DNA of 64,000 nucleotides from Nitrospirales bacterium. GTDB lineage: Bacteria; Nitrospirota; Nitrospiria; Nitrospirales; UBA8639. The first letter of the stretch is position 1. The number at the start of each line of letters is the position of its first letter. The notes under the pieces were generated by a model. The model saw nothing but the letters and a program-made list of their open reading frames with translations. It made no database searches and was not told where the DNA came from. Positions 8,351-15,591 of this stretch are shown here, in pieces. Location: positions 38,528 to 102,527 of the forward strand of contig JALDRK010000013.1 of NCBI GenBank assembly GCA_031315915.1. Reading direction: 5' to 3'. The position numbers and the translations under genes are program-made.

Positions 8351-9616
8351 TCACTGAAGAGGCGCGGCCTGTTCCAGTCGGCGTAAACGGGGGATGAGCA
8401 ACAACCCAGGTAGGGCGATCAATGTACACACCAGAAAAAACCCTTCCCAGCCCATCCAGGTGGCCAGGAGGCCCGTCGTCGAACCCGCAAACACTCGCGG
8501 AATACCCATAAAGCTGGTCAATAAAGCATATTGCGTGGCAGTAAACCGTTTATTCGTCAGACTGGCCATAAATGCGACAAATGCGGTTTGCCCTAACCCG
8601 CTTGAAATCGTTTCAAAGGCAATGACTCCGGTTAGGGTCGGGAGATGATTGCCCACGAAAGCCAGGAGGGCAAATCCGGCGGTTGAGATCATTTGTAAGA
8701 AACCGAACATCCAAAGCGAGGAGACGATTCCCCATCGATAGACCACCAACCCGCCTATCAATCCTCCACCAATGAGTGCCACCATCCCGAATACCTTGAC
8801 GATCACGGCATAATCCGTCTTGGACACACCGATATCGACCATAAATGGCGAAAGCATTTCAGAAGCCATACTGTCACCAACCTTATACAATAGGATAAAA
8901 ATCAGAATGGTCATGGCACCGGGACGTTGAAAAAAATCCAGAAACGGGCCCAGGATGGCCTCATGCCAGGTTTGTGGCGGAGGAGCCGCGAGCGCGGGCT
9001 CAGGAGCGAACCAGGTAGTCAGGATGCCAATGCTCATGAGCAGGCCCATCACCAGGTACACACTGTTCCAGGAAAAATTATCCTGATCGGCCAGGAAGAG
9101 GGCCAACGCTCCGGCCGCCAACATTCCCATTCGATAGCCGTAAATAAACATCGAGGATCCGATGCCCAATTCTTCATCCTGAAGGGATTCACGACGATAG
9201 GCATCCAACACAATGTCCTGGCTGGCGCTAAAAAACGAAATCAACAGGGATAGCGAAGCGATGACCATGAGATGGTTTGTTGGATTGGTCAACGACAGGG
9301 ACGCAATGGACACCAAAAGGAGGCATTGGGTAATCAGCATCCATCCCCTTCGTCGTCCGCCCAAGGAGGGTATCAGCCGGTCCATCACCGGTGCCCACAC
9401 AAACTTCAGAGTGTAGGGAAGACCAACAAGTCCAAAGACACCGATGGTCGTGAGATCCAGACCCTCCTCCCGCATCCAGAATTTCAACGTTGAGCCGGTG
9501 AGGAGAAGAGGAAGCCCGGAAGAAAAACCGGTCAGAAGCATCACCAGCATTTTTGGGCTCATGAGCAGAGCCAGAAAATTTCCCAACCAATGGCCGGACC
9601 GGGTTTGAGTGGGCAT
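8351..9616 (-). CDS. ampG: AmpG-family MFS transporter (muropeptide permease-like)
   Basis: This 421-residue protein has about 12 membrane segments. Features typical of AmpG are FSSGLPLLLTGSTLKFWM in the first segments, GLVGLPYTLKFVWAPVMDR in the loop 2-3 region, ASQDIVLDAYRRE, and a C-terminal half with LYKVGDSMASEMLSPFMVD. AmpG imports anhydromuropeptides from the periplasm for cell-wall recycling. Similar permeases can transport other solutes, so substrate assignment is by family. It stands alone on the minus strand; no AmpD or NagZ gene is adjacent. Confidence 0.88.
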   Translation of the reverse strand: MPTQTRSGHWLGNFLALLMSPKMLVMLLTGFSSGLPLLLTGSTLKFWMREEGLDLTTIGVFGLVGLPYTLKFVWAPVMDRLIPSLGGRRRGWMLITQCLLLVSIASLSLTNPTNHLMVIASLSLLISFFSASQDIVLDAYRRESLQDEELGIGSSMFIYGYRMGMLAAGALALFLADQDNFSWNSVYLVMGLLMSIGILTTWFAPEPALAAPPPQTWHEAILGPFLDFFQRPGAMTILIFILLYKVGDSMASEMLSPFMVDIGVSKTDYAVIVKVFGMVALIGGGLIGGLVVYRWGIVSSLWMFGFLQMISTAGFALLAFVGNHLPTLTGVIAFETISSGLGQTAFVAFMASLTNKRFTATQYALLTSFMGIPRVFAGSTTGLLATWMGWEGFFLVCTLIALPGLLLIPRLRRLEQAAPLQ

Positions 9617-9720
9617 AGCTAAGACCTTATCAAAGAAACGATCTTAGGTCTTGTGAAGGGGAAAAGGGCAGATCGGAAAAAATCAGGGAAAGAACAGGCG
9701 AAAAAAACGGTCAGGTCTTG

Positions 9721-10281
9721 TTAATTCATGGAAGGATCGGGTGGCATGTCAGAATAAATGCTGTATTCTTCACCGAATTGCCGAATCACGTCGGTCCATA
9801 GTTGGGTCGCGTTGGGTTTGAAGACCAGTTCAGGAACGGCAGGCATGGTCAGCCATGATCCGGTTTCCATTTCATTTTCCAACTGACCGGGAGCCCATCC
9901 CGAATAGCCCATAAAGGCACGGAACGTTTCCTGTCTCGGTGGACTTTCCAGAATCCGTTCCAATGTTTCCATATTGCCCCCAAGATAGACTCCATCAAGC
10001 ACCGGATGAGTGCCCTCGACTTCCTGAGGCAGGCGATACAAGATGAGCAGACTGTTGGTCTGGACGGGACCCCCAGCGAATACCCGATGAGCCTGACCCT
10101 CAATTACGGGGACCTGTGGCAGGACTTCGGTGATATTCATTTCCGTTGGACGGTTGACCACGACCCCTAAAGCACCTTCCGGACCATGCTCACACAGAAG
10201 AACCACCGTCTGTCGAAAATTGGGATCCCGTAACGCCGGTTTGGCAATGAGAAAAACACCTTTTGCTAAAGGAGTGTTCAT
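9721..10281 (-). CDS. algH: YqgE/AlgH family protein (UPF0301)
   Basis: The 186-residue product matches the YqgE/AlgH family along its length: LAKGVFLIAKPALRDPNFRQTVVLLCEHGPEGALGVVVNRP, FAGGPVQTNSLLILYR, YLGGNMETLERIL, and FMGYSGWAPGQLENEME. These are short quotations of successive conserved blocks. The molecular role is poorly defined; AlgH influences alginate regulation in Pseudomonas. An AGGATT-type ribosome site precedes the ATG. It is a single gene between ampG and the Fe-trafficking-like gene, same strand. Confidence 0.92.
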   Translation of the reverse strand: MNTPLAKGVFLIAKPALRDPNFRQTVVLLCEHGPEGALGVVVNRPTEMNITEVLPQVPVIEGQAHRVFAGGPVQTNSLLILYRLPQEVEGTHPVLDGVYLGGNMETLERILESPPRQETFRAFMGYSGWAPGQLENEMETGSWLTMPAVPELVFKPNATQLWTDVIRQFGEEYSIYSDMPPDPSMN

Positions 10282-10447
10282 ACTTCAATCCTAACCTGCG
10301 GATGACTATCCTTCAAGGGTGAGGAGAGGGTACTTGTGGTAGGGCGATGAAAGACCCACGAGAGTTGTGTACAAAACGATGCTCAAAGATCCCGCCTTTA
10401 CAAGGAGAATGGAAGCGGGAAAAAGAATTCCTGGCCGGAATAGCTCA

Positions 10448-10720
10448 TCAAGTCCGATAATCTTTGAATTCGGTTTCAGCCCCGTCGAGTTTAAAAAACG
10501 TCCGCATTTGGTTTTTCAACGTCGCCCGGGCATTTTCGTCCCCCAAATTCAGGCGATACTCATTAATGACCATAGTCTTGACCCCGCCGGGTTTATTCCA
10601 CTCCTCCCAACAGGTTCCGCAGACGTTCTGCTTCACTTCCTCTTCCAACTTACCAAGAAATAAATTCTCGGTCATGATTTCAGCATCGTTATCGCACTTG
10701 CGGCAGTGAATCTGAGGCAT
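10448..10720 (-). CDS. YggX-like Fe(2+)-trafficking domain protein with zinc-ribbon cysteines
   Basis: The 90-residue protein contains the YggX (Fe(2+)-trafficking/oxidative damage protection) pattern in its second half: CWEEWNKPGGVKTMVINEYRLNL, then a helical tail with QMRTFFKL. Unlike classical YggX, it has two CxxC pairs (C6/C9 and C34/C37), spaced like a zinc ribbon or rubredoxin-type metal site. The start has AAGGAGAG about 7 bases upstream. A role in iron handling or redox stress follows from the family. The four-Cys arrangement suggests a metal-bound variant whose function could differ. Confidence 0.75.
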   Translation of the reverse strand: MPQIHCRKCDNDAEIMTENLFLGKLEEEVKQNVCGTCWEEWNKPGGVKTMVINEYRLNLGDENARATLKNQMRTFFKLDGAETEFKDYRT

Positions 10721-10872
10721 ATTTCGCTCTCCTTGTTCAACGTAAGTAGTCTACCGGCACATTCAAACGCAAGAAACTGATAAAATCCTACCATAGACTT
10801 TTAGAGCGGGGAAAGAATTCCCGGGAAAAATTCTTCGGAAGAATAATGCTGTAATCACAGGATTTCACAGAT

Positions 10873-11802
10873 ATGCTGATAGCCGGAATTGATATCGGAA
10901 CCTTAACCTGTCGTTTATTGGTCGCTCACGTGGAACCTCCACATGTCTTTCGGGAGATGGATGCCGACCGCCGGATTCTACGGCTCGGTGAAGGCGTGGA
11001 TTCTCAGAAAAAGCTGTCTGAAGCGGCGATGATGCGTGTCTTGGATGTCCTCAAGGAATGGAAAACCAAACTGGCTGCCTATCCGGTGGAAGCGGTGGTC
11101 ATTGTGGCTACCAGTGCGGTCCGCGATGCGAGCAACCGGCGGGAATTTATCGAACGAGTCTCTGAATCTGTCGGGTGGCAGATAGAATTATTGTCGGGTG
11201 AAGAAGAAGCTCGGCGAACCCTCCTGGGTATTCGATTCGGATTGCCGCAGGATATCACGGAATTTTTGGCAGTGGATATTGGAGGTGGAAGCTCGGAGAT
11301 TATTCGATTCGGGTGCGACCATTCTCAGGAAGATATCTCACTGGACCTTGGAGTCGTCCGGCTCACGGACCGGATGCTGGCTCATGATCCCCCGACCGGA
11401 CAAGAGCTGGCCGCTGCGGAAGAGGAAATTTTGGGACACCTTGAACAGGCTAAGCAACACTTGACTCAACCCTGGCCAAGGACATTGGTGGGAACGGCAG
11501 GGACCATTACGACATTGGCGGCCATGGACCAGGGGCTGACTCGTTATGTCTCAGCCAAGGTGCATAACTCTGTGCTGACTCTGGAGACCGTGCGTCGGTT
11601 GGAGGCCGATATGGTGAGCAAGGCAAGCGCTCAACGATTGGGTATGCCAGGCTTGGAGCCCGGACGAGAGCAGGTGATTGTGGCCGGAACACTCATCCTT
11701 CGAAAGACCATGGAACATTTCGGCTACGACCGGTGCCTCGTGAGCGACTACGGCCTGCGCGAGGGGGTGTTAGTGGATCTGGCAAATCGAAGAGCCGGGT
11801 AA
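10873..11802 (+). CDS. ppx: Ppx/GppA family exopolyphosphatase
   Basis: This 309-residue protein has the ASKHA-type fold signatures of Ppx/GppA: AGIDIGTLTCRLLVA at the N-terminus (phosphate 1), a TSAVRDASNRREF segment, AVDIGGGSSEIIRF (phosphate 2), and GTAGTITTLAAM. Such enzymes cleave terminal phosphate from polyphosphate or the gamma/5'-phosphate of pppGpp. At about 310 residues it is the short, two-domain form without the HD-type C-terminal extension, so it could be either exopolyphosphatase or pppGpp phosphatase. It is transcribed divergently from the Fe-trafficking-like gene. Confidence 0.9.
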   Translation: MLIAGIDIGTLTCRLLVAHVEPPHVFREMDADRRILRLGEGVDSQKKLSEAAMMRVLDVLKEWKTKLAAYPVEAVVIVATSAVRDASNRREFIERVSESVGWQIELLSGEEEARRTLLGIRFGLPQDITEFLAVDIGGGSSEIIRFGCDHSQEDISLDLGVVRLTDRMLAHDPPTGQELAAAEEEILGHLEQAKQHLTQPWPRTLVGTAGTITTLAAMDQGLTRYVSAKVHNSVLTLETVRRLEADMVSKASAQRLGMPGLEPGREQVIVAGTLILRKTMEHFGYDRCLVSDYGLREGVLVDLANRRAG

Positions 11803-11948
11803 TTTGTTGTGTGGTTGCCGGACGAAAAAGCTGGCATTGAAAGGCGCAATTTCCCCTTAATAACATAACGAAGGTGCCCCGGTTCATTCAAAGAGCCCGG
11901 CATTTCTCATGCTGTTAGAGACCGATGAGTAGTGGTATGATCTGATCT

Positions 11949-12164
11949 ATGAATCCAACGAGGATTGATCGATCCCGGTACAGGACTCGAAAAATTACGC
12001 TTGCGGAAGAAGGTTGCGAATCCGATCTGGGACATGTAACACCCAGTGAGCGGGTCGCCATGGTTTGGCCGCTAACCGTTCAAGCCTGGACCTTTAAAGA
12101 TGGGCGGTGGGATGAATCGCGACTTCGTCGAAATGTTGTTCGCATTGAGCGAAACTGGAGCTGA
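11949..12164 (+). CDS. Small protein preceding a nucleotidyltransferase (possible partner)
   Basis: The 71-residue frame begins MNPTRIDRSRYRTRKI and contains SERVAMVWPLTVQAWTFKDG followed by RRNVVRI. The MVWPLTVxAW block resembles small proteins that I recall being encoded just upstream of AbiEii-type nucleotidyltransferases; this is memory-based and needs a search. Its 3' end overlaps the next gene by about 50 bases, suggesting coupling. No strong ribosome site is seen. If real it may be the antitoxin-like half of a two-gene module. Confidence 0.45.
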   Translation: MNPTRIDRSRYRTRKITLAEEGCESDLGHVTPSERVAMVWPLTVQAWTFKDGRWDESRLRRNVVRIERNWS

Positions 12165-12552
12165 CTTCTTAATCGTTGGAGCCTATGCGGTGGCTGCTCA
12201 TGGGCATCCGAGGGCAACAGGTGATCTGGATATTTGGATTCGTCCGAGTCCCGAAAATGCCGAACGAGTATTTCAGGCCTTACAAGCGTTTGGTGCTCCC
12301 GTTTCCAATCTTTCCCGAGAAGATCTTCAGCATCCCGACACCGTTTTTCAGATCGGTGTTGCACCGTTTCGAATCGATATTCTCACTTCCATAACAGGGG
12401 TAAACTTCGACCAGGCCTGGCAAAATAAAATGACCATTACCATTGAAGATCGCCTCGTGTCCTGCATTGGTCGAGATGAACTTCTTCTGAATAAGAAATC
12501 CACGGCTAGGCCTAAGGATCTTGCCGATATAGATGCGCTAGAGCGTCTATAG
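12112..12552 (+). CDS. AbiEii/MNT-like nucleotidyltransferase
   Basis: The product (146 residues from the ATG at 12112) carries the minimal nucleotidyltransferase pattern: FLIVGAYAVAAHGHPRATGD followed by LDIWIRP, giving the DxD metal pair, and a later RIDILTSITG segment. The usual double Gly-Ser loop is replaced by VGAYA. Proteins of this type are toxins or antitoxins (MNT, AbiEii) that transfer NMP or inactivate tRNAs, or act as standalone transferases. KSTARPKDLADIDALER near the end is the family tail (RxKDLxDIxxL). ATG 12100 is an alternative start. It overlaps the small upstream gene and points toward the convergent methyltransferase gene. Confidence 0.8.
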   Translation: MNRDFVEMLFALSETGADFLIVGAYAVAAHGHPRATGDLDIWIRPSPENAERVFQALQAFGAPVSNLSREDLQHPDTVFQIGVAPFRIDILTSITGVNFDQAWQNKMTITIEDRLVSCIGRDELLLNKKSTARPKDLADIDALERL

Positions 12553-12597
12553 GCAACGTTGAAACTAGCCCAAGACTTTCTGCGTGCGACTACAGCT

Positions 12598-14121
12598 CTA
12601 GCGTTGGGTGTACCACCGGAGTCCGCCGCCGGAGGTCTTGAAGGCCGGGGGTTGGCCGATGCTCATCCCGCCGGGTTTTTCCACCAGCAGAACTTTGAAG
12701 TCCCAGAGGCCGAACCAGGCCGGGTCCAGCACATTGTGGTAATGGAGGCCGGTGATTTTGGAATGCAATGGGCCCAGCCCGGCTTTCAATTCCTGTTCCG
12801 TATAGGCACGGACGGAGAAGGGTTTGTTGAGTTCCTGACAAAACCGCCGCAGTGTGTAGGCGGCCCCTGTACAGAGCACCTGCGTGTCCCGCTTCATTCC
12901 CAGGAGTTGCGGGAGCGTGCAATATTGTTCCCGGAACCCCAGCCATTTGGCGGCATGGCGAAGATGGCTGAACTGCACTTCATATTCGGTATGGCCGGGC
13001 AGCCGGACAGGTGACGGCCAGTCGTTCTCGATGCCGAATTCGATCAGGATTGCCCGTCCTCCGGGTTTGAGAATCCGCCAGGCTTCCTGCAAAAACATGA
13101 TCGCGCCGTAGTTGAAGATGACTTCATCCGGAAAAGGAGGGATCAGGGGAAGACGCATGCGGCGGATTAAACTCAAGGCTTCTTCGTGGAGGGGGTTGGC
13201 CCCCTTGAACGTGAGCAATTCCTCGCCGGAAAATTGAACGGGGGTCATGTCGGCCAGGTTTTCATTGTCGATGATGAGGTCCACCGACTGGCCGGCAATC
13301 GGAATCTGCTCCGCATTGGCTTGAATGGCTGTGGCCGTCCATCCGGCCTCACTGGCCAGGGAGGTTTGAGAGCCTAAAAACGAGCGGGTTAAATCCAGAA
13401 AGGTGTACTGAATCCCCTGCCGTTCTTCCGCAGACAGTTCCCCGGCCAGTTCCTTCGAGACATAGCCCAGTCCTGCCCCGACTTCCACAATGCGTTTGGG
13501 CTTTGGCGAAAGCCAACCCATCTGGCGAAGCGTTTTCCCCAATAGCCGGCCATAGGTGAGCCCCTGCATGGCTTCGCAGGGTTCACGGAAAAGATGGGAG
13601 ACGGTCGTTTCGATAATTTCAAAGTGCCCGTGGGGACCTTGAATGCCCTGCACGTGGAAATTGGAGAGATGATCTTCGGTTTCGGCCTTGACGTTTTGAT
13701 GCCAACCCTCCCGCACCTTCTGAAGCAGCAGGTCCCATTTGGCCTCCGCGCTGTGCCCGCTCGGCGGCTCCGTGCCGAAATAGGCGAGAGAAAAGCGGGG
13801 GGACGCCCACCGTTCCAGGTGCCAACGCCCGTTCTGTTGTGTGGGACTGCACACCCATTTGCCGAATTGATTGAGCAGGGCACCGATCGTCGTTCGCCCA
13901 TCCATGGCGCCCAACAGAGAGGCGCCCATCCGGTTAAGGCGAACGAGCGGGAGTTCCTCGTCAAGCGGGGCCACCCACCATTCTTCCGGGCCATGCTGGT
14001 ACACGACGATATCCGGCATGCGCCAGGCCCGTTGGTTGAGGATATCTCCCTCCAGTGCTTGAGGAGAGACGCCGGCCCAGGGGTCGGTTGTTGGAGATGG
14101 AGTCGTTGCGGTATCAGCCAT
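12598..14121 (-). CDS. PqqD-like (RRE) domain fused to a class I SAM methyltransferase
   Basis: This 507-residue protein joins two recognisable parts. Residues about 35-95 look like a PqqD/RiPP-recognition element: a strand-rich stretch, then LVRLNRMGASLLGAMDGRTT and IGALLNQFG, matching the LNxxGAxLLxxxDGxxT pattern. Residues about 205-420 are a Rossmann methyltransferase with motif I IVEVGAGLGYVSKEL (211-225), a downstream SVDLIIDNENLADM block and WRILKPGGRAILIEFG. The first 35 residues are Pro/Thr-rich. The C-terminus ends GGGLRWYTQR. By family an RRE domain binds a peptide leader, so a peptide-directed methylation is possible but no precursor peptide gene was recognised nearby. A second, exported methyltransferase gene lies 116 bases upstream on the same strand. 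Confidence 0.75.
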   Translation of the reverse strand: MADTATTPSPTTDPWAGVSPQALEGDILNQRAWRMPDIVVYQHGPEEWWVAPLDEELPLVRLNRMGASLLGAMDGRTTIGALLNQFGKWVCSPTQQNGRWHLERWASPRFSLAYFGTEPPSGHSAEAKWDLLLQKVREGWHQNVKAETEDHLSNFHVQGIQGPHGHFEIIETTVSHLFREPCEAMQGLTYGRLLGKTLRQMGWLSPKPKRIVEVGAGLGYVSKELAGELSAEERQGIQYTFLDLTRSFLGSQTSLASEAGWTATAIQANAEQIPIAGQSVDLIIDNENLADMTPVQFSGEELLTFKGANPLHEEALSLIRRMRLPLIPPFPDEVIFNYGAIMFLQEAWRILKPGGRAILIEFGIENDWPSPVRLPGHTEYEVQFSHLRHAAKWLGFREQYCTLPQLLGMKRDTQVLCTGAAYTLRRFCQELNKPFSVRAYTEQELKAGLGPLHSKITGLHYHNVLDPAWFGLWDFKVLLVEKPGGMSIGQPPAFKTSGGGLRWYTQR

Positions 14122-14237
14122 GATGTTCTATCAGCGATGGAGAAGTTGTATCGTCAAAACGAAGTTGCCAGGGTACCCCATCGATCCGAAAGGCCGCAAC
14201 CGGTCTGGAAATGATGGTCGAGGGTTTTACCGTCAAG

Positions 14238-14903
14238 CTAGGGTTTTAGGGCCAGAATGCTGGCGTAGGCCGCATCTTCGGTATCGACCTCCTGGTAGCG
14301 CAGGACACGAAGGCCCGGCAGAAGAGTGAGTAATTCGTTGGATTCCAGCAGGTAGGCCGGGTTGAATTTTTGGCGGTATCGCAAATGATCCATGGTATAG
14401 GTTTCAATCACGGTCACGCCTCCGGGTTTCAGCGCGGCAGCGATTTTCGGTAAGAGATCCCGCAGCAGAAAATAGGTGCAGATAATTACATCGTAGGTGC
14501 CGGCTGGAATGGTGTACGATTCCAGATCGGCCACGACCGTGGTGAGGGTCACGCCTTTTTCGGAAGCCAGGGCCTTTGCCTTTTTGAACCCCACTTCGGA
14601 AATATCCACCCCGGTGACATCATAGCCCTGGGTGGCCAGATAGACCCCGTTTCGGCCTTCTCCCATGGCCAGGTCCAGCGCCTTTCCTTTTGGGAGCAGA
14701 TCGATGTGATCTTTCAGGAAGGGAATCGGGTCCTGTCCGAATAAATATTTGTCGGTATCATATTTTTTGTTCCACCGTTCCTTGTCGGCCTCGGCAGCAA
14801 GGGCAGGGCCAAAGGCGGCGCCATTCAAAACGCAGATGGTTATGAAGAATGCCAACCAATATCGGGAGACGGGAACGAGCCGAAGAAAGAATGAAGCATG
14901 CAT
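14238..14903 (-). CDS. Class I methyltransferase with an N-terminal signal peptide
   Basis: The 221-residue protein starts MHASFFLRLVPVSRYWLAFF with a hydrophobic core and a probable signal peptidase site after ALAA (about residue 37). The mature part, beginning KERWNKKYDTDKYLFG, has TehB-like motif I LDLAMGEGRNGVYLA, DVTGVDIS, ADLE and LKPGGVTVIETY, as in SAM-dependent methyltransferases. ATG 14903 was preferred because AGAGG lies about 8 bases upstream; an in-frame ATG at 14957 has no site. SAM is a cytosolic cofactor, so an exported enzyme of this family is unusual. The hydrophobic segment may instead anchor it in the inner membrane facing the cytosol. The neighbour at 12598-14121 is a second methyltransferase. 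Confidence 0.75.
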   Translation of the reverse strand: MHASFFLRLVPVSRYWLAFFITICVLNGAAFGPALAAEADKERWNKKYDTDKYLFGQDPIPFLKDHIDLLPKGKALDLAMGEGRNGVYLATQGYDVTGVDISEVGFKKAKALASEKGVTLTTVVADLESYTIPAGTYDVIICTYFLLRDLLPKIAAALKPGGVTVIETYTMDHLRYRQKFNPAYLLESNELLTLLPGLRVLRYQEVDTEDAAYASILALKP

Positions 14904-15111
14904 GTCGAAACCTCTTGTTCCTTTGAATGAAAAACCGAAATTCCTCCCAGTGGCCAAATGGAATGGTAAAAGATATTTTTCACCATAACGTACATTCCTC
15001 TTTTCATGAAAGATCTCTCGATGCTCCGGAGTGGTCTTTCGTCTGACCAGCGGGTATCATGGGCGGTTTCAAGAATTTGCCGATATTGGAAGTATCTCGA
15101 GGAGATAGGGT

Positions 15112-15591
15112 ATGCCTGCGTATGTTGTGACCTGGATTCATTTATTGGCCGCCATGACGTTCCTGGGCGGCTGGATGTTCGTGCTGTTTGCCGTCCGCCC
15201 CAGTTTGACGGAAGGCAAAGCCAAGACCCCTTCTCTGGATGGCATGGAGATGGTCAAAAAAATCGGCAACCGGTTCAGGACGGTCGGGTGGGTCTGTATC
15301 GTAACCTTAATCCTGACAGGCGCGTCTCAGCTTTTGGATGAAAGCGGCTCGGCACGGATCGAAACGAGCTGGGGACTGATCATGATGCTCAAACTGTTTG
15401 TCTTTGCCATTGTGGGAGGGTTGGTTTTTGTCCACGATTTAATCCTGGACCCATTCGGCGGGGCCGGTAAAAAGACAGGGGAGGATTCGGCGGGTCTCCT
15501 GTTCTCCGGCAAAGTCATCTGGGTGCAATGGGGGATATTAACTTTAAGTCTGGGTGTACTCCTCATCGCCGCCTACCTGACCTCGATTTGA
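15112..15591 (+). CDS. CopD-like integral membrane protein
   Basis: The 159-residue protein has four predicted membrane segments: residues 4-27 with VTWIHLLAAMTFLGGW, 57-74, 86-107 with MMLKLFVFAIVGGLVFVHDL, and 135-157. The pattern WIHLLAAMTFLGGWMF with its paired His and the second HDL resembles CopD/PcoD and related heme- or copper-linked membrane proteins. Function in copper tolerance or heme handling is inferred. The ATG has GGAGATAGGGT immediately upstream. Its 3' end overlaps the convergent lipoprotein gene by 19 bases. Confidence 0.65.
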   Translation: MPAYVVTWIHLLAAMTFLGGWMFVLFAVRPSLTEGKAKTPSLDGMEMVKKIGNRFRTVGWVCIVTLILTGASQLLDESGSARIETSWGLIMMLKLFVFAIVGGLVFVHDLILDPFGGAGKKTGEDSAGLLFSGKVIWVQWGILTLSLGVLLIAAYLTSI

